Of a stretch of DNA of 64,000 bases, positions 34,181 through 45,100 are shown in pieces. Location of the stretch: contig JAJNNY010000024.1 of assembly GCA_022453515.1 (NCBI GenBank), forward strand, positions 310,001 to 374,000. The letters are read 5' to 3'. The position numbers and the translations under genes are program-made. Under the pieces are notes generated by a model. That model searched no databases and had not been told where the DNA came from. It saw nothing but the letters and a program-made list of their open reading frames with translations. The first letter of the stretch is position 1, and each line of letters begins with the position of its first letter. Origin of the DNA: Astrocystis sublimbata (taxonomy: Eukaryota > Ascomycota > Sordariomycetes > Xylariales > Xylariaceae).

Positions 34181-35395
34181 CTAACCAGAAAATAGGGTAT
34201 CCTCGTCACGGAGATATTCTCCGCAATCTGCTTGCCTGAATACAACGATGCCAGTGGGGTCTAATCGGCGTGCTCTACAATTGATAGTGTTAGCGAAGAT
34301 GTCCATGATGTGCGCAGAGTAGATATAGCGAGACGCTTACTCCGCCGTACTCCTCGACGATACGCCAACTACCACACTCGGTCAGCTTAGTTCTAATGAT
34401 CGTCCGATATCGCAATATGAAGAGACAACAGAACATACAGCCTATCGGGCTATCTGACATGTCGTAGACCTGTCAAATCAGTTAGCTGAAGGCCAAGGGG
34501 CATGTTGTCCATGAATCACTCACTATCACGCCCACATTGGAGGGACAGTCCTCGGTCCAGCGGCCTACATGAGCCTTGGATATGTGGCTACCGTATAAGA
34601 AGGGCATGACACCATTGGCTACGACACAGAGTCAGTAGCTGTTGCTATGTTGTGGGGACAGTCCAGCCGGACGTACGTTTGATCCAGATCTTGTATCTCG
34701 CGTGGCTGTGGTTGTATATGAGTATGCGTCGTCCGCACCAGGAGGGGACATCGTATTTCTTACGCCGCTAGGATTGGCAGAGCCGTGATGTGTAACCTGA
34801 ACTTCATAGTCTGCGCCTAACTTTTAGCTTGTGATCTTGTGATCGGTGCTATCTTTTCACTCCGCGTTTCTTTTCACAGGCATAATATCGACAGGGATCG
34901 TGATCGCACCTTCGTGAATTTGCCCAGACAGATGCCTACTGAAGCCAAATTGTCTCGAGCGACCGAAGTAGCAACTATAACTCGGCGTATCAGAAAAAGG
35001 TGGCCCCAAGCAGCGTATCTTGCACGTATTGAGAGGGGAAGTTGGAGGGCAAAGGAGCATACGGTTCGCTATCGAGAGAAGGACATAATAGACCTGGAGT
35101 GTCTTCGAGTCAGCGATCGCGGTAGCTTATCAGTTGCGAAGAGACATTCGTACGCGATCCTTGATCAGTCGGAACACATAACGGTCGGCATCGGGCGCAT
35201 CGCTCAGCGGGGCGATCAGAGGCTTCAGGTCCGTCGTATAGTTCGCGAGCTTCTCGAAGAGGACTTTCTGGAGCAAAGTCAATGTTGGGCATTGGTACTA
35301 CACCTAAAAAGAAGCAGGGAAAAAACAAAAAAAAACATAGGGAATTCTGCGCGCGTCTGGGTACGGACCGTCTCCGGCTCTGTTAAAGGCCGCAT
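34181..35395 (-). CDS. nip7: 60S ribosome assembly factor NIP7, split into ten exons
   Basis: Minus-strand exons are 35369-35395, 35154-35267, 35063-35093, 34910-34974, 34764-34810, 34677-34705, 34524-34618, 34439-34469, 34341-34368 and 34181-34274. Total is 186 residues (human 180). The order of motifs is unmistakable: MRPLTEPET, KVLFEKLANY, YVFRLIKDRVYYV, LATSVARDNLASVGICLGKF, KFRLHITAL, HARYKIWIK, FLYGSHISKAHVGRWTED, GVIVYDMSDSPIGFGV, RRLDPTGIVVFRQADCGEYL and a final RDEDTLF. NIP7 binds pre-60S particles through its C-terminal PUA domain and is needed for 27S pre-rRNA processing. No single open frame in this stretch exceeds about 40 codons of the gene, so it is easily missed. Weakest points are the GTCCGT donor after exon 1 and the short third exon, whose six residues before LATS are not conserved but have the right length. 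Confidence 0.9.
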
Positions 35396-35866
35396 TTTAA
35401 CTATGGATGGGTTGCGCGAAAAGTTGAGATGCGAAAAAAAAAAAGAAAAGAAAAGAAAGGAGGTGTTGGGTGTTGGAGATGACGGAGGGCTGCGAGCTGC
35501 TACCTGCTGTCGCATCGACAACACAATTCGCGGTGGGGTGGTGCTGCAACGGGGCGTTGTTCTGCTCAGCAACTTTTTGGAAAGTTTGGAACCAGGTTTG
35601 GGACCAGGTCCGTCGGGAATCAAGCCGATTGGTGGGCTACACGTCGTCGCCGTCTTATCGCTCCTAAGGTGGGGCTTATCTTTCAGGGCAGTGCTAGGGG
35701 TCCTCTAAAAAGTTTACGGAGCTTTCATCCGTCCCGTCGTGCATGTCTGCGCTCTGAAGAGGTACCTCCTACCTTACCTACTTACCTAGCCTGTGACCGC
35801 TCAACCTTCGCTCTTGATCTCACGTCCACTCACCCTGAGCACCCTTCAGCTTTAGGTACTCAAATA
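35396..35866. promoter_or_regulatory. shared upstream region of divergent nip7 and noc3
   Basis: 471 bases separate the two start codons. It holds an A/G-rich tract at 35431-35464 and AAAAAGTTT-type elements around 35705. Both genes act in 60S assembly, so a common promoter is plausible. No known ribosome-biogenesis element could be assigned with confidence. Confidence 0.55.
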
Positions 35867-38104
35867 ATGGCTTCACGACCAAGCAAAAAGAGAAAGTTGA
35901 CGCCTCCACAGTCAGAAGATGAGGGAGATTCCAAGTCTAGCCAGAAGCTTCAAAGATCTTTCTTCCAGAATGCAGCGAAATGGGACCTTGAAGACCAGTA
36001 TAAGGCTCGAAAGGGTAAAAAAAGGGAGAAGGAGAGCACCAGGTTACCGGTAAAGCGAGATGGGCGCATCCACGCTGTCGTTGCCCCCCTCGGGGATCTC
36101 AAGGAAAGCGATGATGACTGGCTGGAAGACGAGGGAGACCGATCGGGAGGCGACGAAGAAGAGGAAGAGGAGCAGGCGCCTCCGATAGAACCTGAGATCC
36201 CCGTCAAAGAACAGATCCGCAACGCGAAAGAAGAGCTGGCAAAACTCGCCACGGCGCTCAATGAAGAACCCTACGAGAATGCGGGGGCTTTCAAAGCGTT
36301 GACCAAGATCGGCGAATCCAGGATACCGGCAATCATTACCCTCTCACTCGTCACTCGGATGGCTATTTACAAAGACCTTATCCCGGGATATCGCATCCGC
36401 CCCATCATAGAAGGCGGTCCCAGAGGGGAGAAGCTCAGCAAGGAAGTTCGAGAAATCCGGGCTTTTGAGCAGTCGCTGGTCTCCGGCTACCAGGCGTATG
36501 TGAAGGAGCTCGCCCAGTACGCGAAGGCCCGGAAAAACGACATCGGCGGAAATGGAGTTTCGAGTGTTGCAATAACGTGTGCATCCACACTGTTGACGAC
36601 ACATCCTCATTTTAACTTCCACGGTGATCTCATCAATATTTTGGTCTGGAAATTGAGCACACGTCGCTCGGACAAGGATTTCGAGAAAGCGCTTTCGGCA
36701 CTTGTTACACTGTTTCGGGAGGACGACGAGGGCCGTCCCTCGTTTGAAGCTGTCTCGACGCTCTGTAGGATGATGAAATCGAAAGACTATGTTGTTCACG
36801 AGAGTGTCGTCAGCGTCTTCCTTCATCTGCGACTACTTTCAGAATTCTCTGGCAAGGGATCAAATGATTCCATCGATCTTCCTATGGAAAGCCGGAAAAA
36901 GCAAAAGAAGGCATTTCGCACCAAGCGGGAAAGAAAACAGTAAGTGTTCTCTACACTTTTCATGCAATTTATTGAACTTTTGCCGCATGAGACCTGACCT
37001 CCCTAACACCGAGGCCATGTTGCGTTTCCTCATTTACAGTTAGCCTCAAGCGACAATGACTAACTAATTGATCAGACTGAAAGAGGACAGGGCTCTGCAG
37101 AAGGACATGGATATGGCAGACGCAAATATCCTTCATGAGGAACGAGACCGGATGCAATCCGAATGCCTCAAAGCTGTCTTCGCTACATATTTCAGGATAC
37201 TGAAACTAAGAACACCTCACCTCATGGGCGCAGTATTAGAGGTAATGGCAACCAACAAGTTCAAATCAGAATTAGACAAGACTAACATGACCAGGGACTT
37301 GCAAAATTCAGCCATCTTATCAACCAGCAGTTCTTCGGTGATCTCCTTGAAGCCTTAAAAGATCTAATCCGCCACGCCGAAGCCGACACAAACGCCGGCG
37401 ACGACCCGGAGGCAGCAGCAGCAGAAGAAGAAGATGACGATGATGAAGACGAGCCGATCCGCAATTCAACACGCGAATCTCTCCTCTGCACGGCAACCGC
37501 ATTCGCCCTTCTCGCCGGCCAAGATGCACACAATGCGAAACAAGATCTTCATCTCGACTTATCGTTCTTCACCACGCACCTTTGGCGAACCCTTCTCTCC
37601 CTCTCTCAAAACGCCGACCTTGAGCTCGGCGCGCGGTCTCTCCACCTCCCCGATCCCGACGCCCGAGGAGGTTCCGCAAGTAGTCTCCGCCCCGATACAC
37701 GAGGGAACAAAGTGAACCTCCAAACCACGACAGTACTGCTAATCCGTTGTTTGACCGCGGTATTGCTTCCGCCCTGGAACATCCGCTCTACGCCCCCGCT
37801 TAGACTCGCCGCTTTTGCCAAGCAACTCATGACAACGTCGCTGCACGTCCCAGAGAAGAGCGCACAAGCGCTCCTCGCCCTGCTGGCTGACGTGGGCAAT
37901 ACGCACGGTCGTAAGATCGCTTCACTCTGGAATACCGAGGAGCGTAAAGGCGACGGCGTCTTCAATGCGCTGTCGCAAAGCGAGGATGGAAGCAATCCCT
38001 TCGCGACGACGGTCTGGGAGGGCGAGATTCTGAGACGGCACTACTGTCCTAAAGTCCGAGATGCTGTCAAAAATATGGAAAAGAGTATCATGAGTGACAG
38101 GTAG
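35867..38104 (+). CDS. noc3: nucleolar complex protein NOC3
   Basis: Exons are 35867-36939, 37076-37241 and 37295-38104, giving 682 residues. The basic N-terminus (MASRPSKKRKLTPPQSEDEG) is followed by WDLEDQYKARKGKKREKE and an acidic patch (DRSGGDEEEEEEQ). The NOC3p domain comes next: VKEQIRNAKEELAKLA, SRIPAIITLSLVTRMAIYKDLIPGYRIRP and LVSGYQAYVKELAQYAK. HEAT-like repeats continue to the C-terminal VWEGEILRRHYCPKVRDAVK, the CBF/Mak21-type ending. In yeast, Noc3 pairs with Noc2 in pre-60S maturation and transport, and it also has a role in replication initiation. An acidic loop (EEEDDDDEDE) sits near residue 440. The start at 35867 gives the conserved nuclear-localisation-like N-terminus; the frame is open further upstream but that part is not family-like. 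Confidence 0.93.
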
Positions 38105-39274
38105 TTGTGTTACAACAGTGCGGATGTAGCCAAGAAAGTATAATTGTATATTGACAAGAAATGTGCTTTATTAGTGCCTAATACCCAAGTTGACGACTGT
38201 TGCATCATGAAATGCTTCAACTAGTATGACATGCCAGAACTGTCAGGCTTTACACATCTGTATAACTTGCCATGACCCGGTGGCTGCGGCAAATCGTAGC
38301 CTTCGTGGAACCCTACACCTGGCGAGACATCATGGACCTCATCAAGATATTGAGCTGTTGTTTGTCTAAACTGCATAAGCAAGTAATCTCCTATGACTTT
38401 AGCACTGGCCCCTGAAAGTATTGTTCTTCGATGCATTATAATGATGCCAAGTCACATGAGTTTGTGGTATTATAGCATGCTTAACCGAGGCCATTCGACC
38501 AGAGCTTGACTCGTAGGAGTGTAATTACTGAAAGTTATGAAAACTTCGTCTCTATATAGCAAGTCTATTTGTTTCGATTAGCAGCAGCACAATCATCAGC
38601 TCCACAGCATTCTCCTTCGATATATCCTCAACAAGTTCAATGCCATAGTCGCTATCTAGATTAGTTACTTCGGTTGGTAATGAGAGAGATGAACTCGGCT
38701 GCGAGCGTAGCTGGCTGACAACTCTCCGTATTCAACTCTCACACCCGTAGGACTGAGACGCTACCATCCACACCCACTGCAATAACAAAACGCCACGCCT
38801 ACAATAGGTACAACATACACAGCAATGGACCCTACACGTGCCTTTTTCATCACCATTAGCAATGATCTCACTGCTCACACCGTAGATATCCTATCTGACC
38901 TCATCTTTACCTCTTCAGCAACATGGCTCACTGAACCTTGGCGATGACAGTGACGACAAGGCGCGGCGTGGACCGATGTTGTATCAAAATTATAGGCAGC
39001 TCGGATATGCGACTATTGATACAATGTGAGATACCACATTATGCCCCGATATATGATTATTCTCAGAACGGGACCAGGCGGAAAGCAGCCACCGTGATTC
39101 TCATCACGCCATTGGAGGAAAAGCTCAAATGGGATAGAACAAGCAAGATACCAGAAATAACTGGAGTTGTTTTAATAGAAGATGCTATCGTATCTGCCCG
39201 AAGAGACACCATGGTGAACCATCTGTGTCAATTTTACCTTTATACCGCGACGGACGGCAACTTTCAGATGTGCC
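38105..39274. other. intergenic region, no supported gene
   Basis: A plus-strand frame from 38944 to 39285 (about 113 codons) and a short frame near 38825 are open, but neither resembles a known family and they do not join convincingly. Composition is AT-richer than the flanking genes. Confidence 0.45.
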
Positions 39275-40186
39275 TTACATGGTAATATTTCTTGATTTCT
39301 TCTTGGCACCCATAGAAGCTTCGATGAGATTGATCTTCGTAGCCCGATATGTAGCACAATGGGCCTCTTGTAACCATGGCGCCTCGACTATACTGACGTG
39401 TTCCCGAATAAACTCGATCAAGGCATTTGAATTAGGAGCATCGCAACATATACCGATACACGAGACTCGAGGAATACCCAGAGCCTCATAAAGCTGTCCC
39501 TCACACGCCCGAGGAAGTTCAACTAGTCGAGTAGGAGGCTGTGAGGGACGGGATTGACAGGCCACTGCTACCATCTGGGGAAGATGGCTGCTCAAAACAC
39601 TCGGTTGGCCAGATCTCGCAACAAATATGGCAGCGTAATGACGACCGGGTAATTGAGCCATGGGGTCATCTTCATTTCGTAATGAGCCAGCAACTGTGGT
39701 CTCTGGCGAGACCGTTTGTAGAGAGCGCGTTACACTCGACAGACCAAGGTCGACGTAGGATTTGAGCTCAGGGGCAGGGGGGGTTGGTAATGGTGCATCA
39801 TGATCGGAGAGTTCCTCGTATTTTCTCTTCCTGGAGCGTTTGCCTCTGGATGTACGGATGTGCTGTGATCGGTAGTGGCCGAGGGGAGAGAGCAAGCTGG
39901 AAGAATCCCGTCAGCTTCAAGAGAAAATGTATCTCATAAACTGGGATGTCGCGTATAAGGTAGTCTGGTCAGTGATGAAGCGAAGTAAGTGTAGACTTAC
40001 TTGCAAAGCAACTGTAGGATAGTCTCCTGGTCCTGTGGTGAAATATCAGGCCTGGTGGATAAATGTCAGTGAGGTCTTAGTAGAGGACGCTGGTGACAAG
40101 AGCGATGGACTATGCGAGAGTACATACCAACCTACTGCCGAGAAAGGCGTATCTAGTTGGAAAACGAGTTTTTTCTTCTTGTCCAT
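39275..40186 (-). CDS. pop3: RNase P/MRP protein subunit POP3
   Basis: Minus-strand exons are 40128-40186, 40001-40051 and 39275-39896, giving 243 residues. The N-terminus MDKKKKLVFQLDTPFSAVGW joins PDISPQDQETILQLLC, then NLLSPLGHYRSQHIRTSRGK. This is the arrangement of filamentous-fungal POP3 proteins. Later motifs are SYVDLGLSSVTRSLQ, YAAIFVARSGQPSVLSSHLP, RLVELPRACEGQLYEALG and CIGICCDAPNSNALIEFI, then VEAPWLQ. POP3 is a Rpp38/L7Ae-like RNA-binding subunit shared by RNase P (tRNA 5' processing) and RNase MRP (rRNA processing). The exon 1-2 joint completes a Trp codon and the exon 2-3 joint an Asn codon. A longer open frame covering exon 1 in another phase (40110-40292) is a shadow. Confidence 0.87.
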
Positions 40187-42192
40187 TGCTAAGAATCTGA
40201 GGTGGCTTGTTTGAGGGTGTTGTTGCTCTTATGCGCACACCCGCACGATCCAATGGTTCAAGGTTGAATTGTTGGAACTTCTGTCGCCCCACAAACGCAG
40301 CTAGCTTGGATAAGGCTACCTATCTCCTAGTGTGCTCTAGACGGGAATCCGCCCAGATATTCCCTACCTCTCGCCTGCCTTTGATAACATAGGCAGATAA
40401 TCACTATTAGGTAGATGCCATTTTAGCCCTTGTTAACTGCTTCAAAACTTGATACAAAGATCTATATGAACACAAGGCTGGACAAATGAGGTAAGGTATC
40501 TATCTATCTAGCCTAGGTACTTACCTAGCCCCGACCTATATTAATAGTAGCTTCCAAGGTTCCTTCCAAACCTTAGGCACTTACCTAAGGTAGGCATCTA
40601 GGTAGGTCCCCATATATTTTATTGCATGTATGGATTGATTGAACACAGTTCGCCCCTCCCCCACCATTAGCTTACTCTCTATTATCAGTCCACCTAGGTG
40701 CTACTAGTACCTACCTACATAGGAGGTAAGTTGTAGCTTGGCAATCGGCGAAGAGGTGACCCAAGCAACCAAGTTCAATTTACCTCTACATCGATTTATT
40801 GGAAATCCCATGTCCCGAATCGACAAGGCTCCCAAGCAACCCTTAGGTATCCTAGGTACTAATGCAAGCTACAGTGATTACGTGATCATTACCGCATGAA
40901 GCTGCTCGCTGCGTCATTGCTAACTTGCACAGGCAGCTAAGTACATATTTTCCCACTTACCCTATCTCCTACCATACCCTACTGTTCATCTACTTGGGTG
41001 CCTATATAGAGTGTTCTAGACCCTACCTAATGTTTGGATACCTACCTAGGTAGTTGCTCACATGTTTCGGTCAAGATATTGCCTTAGATGACAGAGGACT
41101 TATACCTCCCAAAGAGGTTCCTAGGTACATGTATCTAAGGTACATAAACCTATCAACTTTTTAAGCATGGTCACAGGCACCTAGCTCGCCTAGCTCGCCC
41201 TGTGGTAGTGCCCCCGATCAGAACCCGGCATCCCGGGGGCCCGGGGGCCCGGATCACAAGCGTTCGTCCCAACCTGGTTTACTGACGTCCAGGAATTAAC
41301 CACAAAGGTTAAGTAGGTACGCCATAGAAGTTGTATGTAAGTTGCATTTTGTCCCCCAAAGGTCCACCCTACATGCATCTTACTATCGATGTTCAAGGTT
41401 GGTCAGGTAGGTGGTAGGTACGCGGGAGTTCAAGATTAACTCCAGATAGGTACTTCAGCACTTAAGTACACCTAGGTACCTAGGTAGGTGACGTTGGGCA
41501 TGCCCCTGGCTGTCTGGCTCAGATACAGAGACCTACAGATACTTAGGCTTCGCAGGTACGTGCGTTTGTTGGAGCTTCCCCAAAACGCGCGCCGCGTGTG
41601 CCTCGAGGTCTGTCGTCACAGGCTCAATGACAGGTACGGACTGCGGACTGCGGACTGTGGACTGTGTACCTCGTACCTGAAGTAGGTACCTCCTGCCAAC
41701 TTGAAGTATCGTACCCTACCTACATGTAGGTACCAGCCTACCTACTTCAGCACATATATATACCTACACCATGGATGTATCCATGGCGCTATCTAGCACT
41801 TTACGCCTGCACTAAAAGTCGTAGCTCCCCAAGCTTCCGCAAACCACCTCCCGCCTCCTACACCTCCAAGCATGTACGCGACCTGATCTGGGAATCTGCA
41901 TCTCGTCTCTCCCTGCCTCCTGCTTCCTGCCTCCTCCCTCATCCCTCCTCCTCCGCTCTGACGACTGCGCCCGCTTCCTCTGCCTCTTTGTCTGACTGCT
42001 CCCACGAATCCAATCGTCCTCTGTGCCCGGCACCCAGCGTCTACCCAGCGTCTACCCCGCATACTTCAACCCACATGCTAACCCTGCCGTCTGCCAGCCG
42101 CCGAGCCTCGTCGAGAGGACGTCGCTGCACGCTTTGTTATCCAGAGCCAGAGCTCCACGACTCTTCCCCAAGCATTTGCTTGTGCCAGCCAG
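40187..42192. other. 2-kb intergenic region, repeat-rich, upstream of the large ubiquitin protease
   Basis: No gene seen. The region is dominated by the palindromic repeat cluster listed separately. From about 41780 the sequence becomes C/T-rich (CCTCC runs) and is probably the long 5' leader of the ubiquitin protease. Confidence 0.6.
40500..41780. repeat. dense cluster of TACCTAGGTA-type palindromes
   Basis: Perfect or near-perfect CCTAGGTA/TACCTAGG units recur at about 40514, 40601, 40693, 40852, 41043, 41123 and 41471-41485. In several places they are doubled (CACCTAGGTACCTAGGTAGG). A G/C palindrome lies at 41232-41252 and a GCGGACT tandem repeat at 41638-41660. Confidence 0.75.
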
Positions 42193-45100
42193 ATGGACCA
42201 GGACTCCAGGACCGACGAGTCACGAGAACGTTGTCTCTCCTCCGAGCCTAGCTCAACCCGCCCCAACCCTTTTGACGACGACGACGCCAGCAACCTCTCG
42301 GCTCGCAAGCGTCGGAGGACCTCCCTCTCCGGCTCCCTCCCCGGCTCTCCCACCGCCTCCGTCGTGCGTCGACTCTCTCGTGAGCCCGCCGTCGCTGCTT
42401 CGGACATCAACGCCATGAAGATTGATACCCCCGAGCCCACCGTTCCCAGCACCCCCGACCGCCCCGAGTGCCCTGTCCACCCCGTCGAGCCCGTATCCAG
42501 TCGCGTCACGATCAACCTGCGCAATGCCGACAGCCTCGAGGCCACGCCTACGTCTCCGGCATCTCCGTCGCCTTCAGGCCAGCGGCGATCGGCCCATGTC
42601 CGGGCCAGTGTAGAGGCACCTGAAGTTGACATGGCCCCAGTGCACATGGCGGATGATGATTCGTCCTCGTCTTCTACATTTGGTCGCCCTGTGGACAATG
42701 CTTCATCCTCGTCCTCGACGTTTGGCAGCCCGGAGCCAGTGGGCACGACTGCTGAACGTGTGGGTGAAGAGGCTCAGTTCGCGGCCCGTGGGCCCTATTA
42801 CTCATACGAGACGGCTGACCTCAACTGCATCGTCTCTGACTTTCCGTATCGGTACGAGGGCGAGCTACCTCAGGATGCTGTTACTCGCCTCACCAATTAC
42901 TTTCGACAGCGTAAGTTATGGGACTACTACTTCGCACAAGCTTGCCAACTGACACTCGCAATCGTAGACCCGGCAAACGTGGATGAAGGCCTACTTCTTG
43001 TTCACAACTGGCTCAATCGATGCCTATCAAGCATTCGTTTTGAGCTCCGGAACACAGCCCTTGAGGCATACCGAGGAAATCGATGCTTTTGGACTCTTCT
43101 TCCGGACTTGTTTCTCCAGTTGGGGCATAGGTAAGTGTGTCAAACTGCGAGAACCGTGAGGGTCAGCTGACATCTATCCTAGAATGAGCTTCCCCAAGAC
43201 CAATGAGATACGGGACCTTATCACTCAATCGCTGGCTCATTTTGCAAAATTGGTCGATTTCCTCCTGACCATAGACAACCGCAGCCTGTCCCAAGGAATC
43301 GCCACAGAGGAAAACTTCGCCATGTTACTGAGTCCTCACTACCTCCGTGTGCTCTCTACATTTCCACACCCAGAAGAGGCTTACTCCGCAGATGGCGCGG
43401 AACGTAACTTGGTCTCCCTGGATCCCTTCGACGTATTCCAGTCTAGCCATGGCGCCTCCCTGGCTGCCGTCGTTTCCTTCATAGAGCACCATGTCGCTGC
43501 CCTGCCCAACTACCCCCGAACTATCATGGAAAACCTAGTTTGTTGTTGCTACCTTGTACAAGCCGTAGTAAAACGCAGTTACCAGACGCATGTATCATGG
43601 CCGACAGCTGGTCCTCAAGGTATAGGGGAGTCAGCGCGGCAAAACTTGGTTCTCGGTCACAAGTGCTTCAACCTGATATCGAGCGCCATGGAAACGCTAA
43701 TGGACAAGTCAATCAATAGTCTATCGCAGGACAATGCAACAAGCATAATTGTTCCGCTCTCGGATATTTTGAAGCACTGTTTGGGTGGCAGTCATTCAGA
43801 AGCCTTGCAGCGCGTCGAGCAACACGGCCAAGAACATCCTGGTGTGATGCGGTATACACCTGAGGCTATAGCACTGGAGTGGCGCTTTGAACTCTACTGC
43901 CGGCTGATACGATCACCTCAAATGCAACTCAGAGTCTCCGCTGCGACGTCCATGTCTGATGACCTAGTTCACCAATGGAAGAGGCATCCAGAGCAGCAGG
44001 ATCATGTCGAAGATCCACTCTCGTATCTGGAATTCCAACGGTACCTTTCAGGCTATATTACACACACAGGCATCATAGACTACATTCTCGGTCCAACTTG
44101 TCATCCAGAGATTACAGCTATCAGCAGCAACATCATCGGATTTCTTGGCGTTACCAAGACCTATACCGCAGCGCAGACTGACCTCCTGTGGCAAACACTG
44201 ACTTCTACACAGGACCCTCGCATCCCAGAGGCCCTAGTTAAGATGATGTTCAGGGTCACCAGTTTGCTGCAGCCAATGGACTTGATCTTCATTCTTGAAA
44301 AGTTCCGGCAAATTCCAGTTGGCTCCTTCACGCCTGTTATGCGTGACTTCTTCGATAATATCACTGAACTCTTGATGACAAGCTTGATACCGCAACCGGT
44401 GTCTACGGCGTTGTTTGAGGTCTGCGTTCGATTACTTCGCGAGTCGTCGGTGTTCACAGCACAAGGCTCTATCGCCTACCCTGATACCTATCATTTTGCA
44501 CAGTCGAAATTGAGAAGGCTTTTGACAGTACCTTCCAGCGAGGAAGGACGACGCGGTATTGTATTGAGTTGCTTGGACGACATATCATCTAGATCTGAAA
44601 CATCTTCTGGGAGTCTGCAAGTGTTGACCATATTCACCGCAAGCCAAAGCGCGATCCATGAACTGATCCGCGAGCACAACTTTATCCAGCTCTTAGTAGA
44701 TGATCTTGAGGCCACAGTCCATTCAGCTAAAACTATGGGTGTCTCCAGTGTCTATGCCCATCCATTGTGTCAAGCGCGCCGACGTTTCCTTTCAAGCATT
44801 ATGACGCAATTTGGGTCGGCCATCGACACGCCCCTGGGCCAGCGACTTTGGAACTATCTAGTCGGTGATCAAGCAATCAGCCAGGATGACCGAAGAGTCG
44901 CTTGGGAAGACCTGCAGGTGGCATTCAAGCGAAAACAAGCCGACAATCATTTCATTATTGACTGTGAACGCCTGTTTCTACCAAGCCTTCCTCCGTCGTG
45001 TTATTGTTATGGGTCTCTCCTCTTTGTGAAGGAGGCGATTGTCCCCATCGCCAACGATACCAATAACATCACCCTTGATGACGAAGAGAGCCTCAAGTCA

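Noticed and set aside
38938..39285. 115-codon open frame on the plus strand convergent with pop3
   Set aside because: The nominal start is not ATG (first ATG at 38944), it matches no known family and it overlaps the end of pop3 by a few bases.
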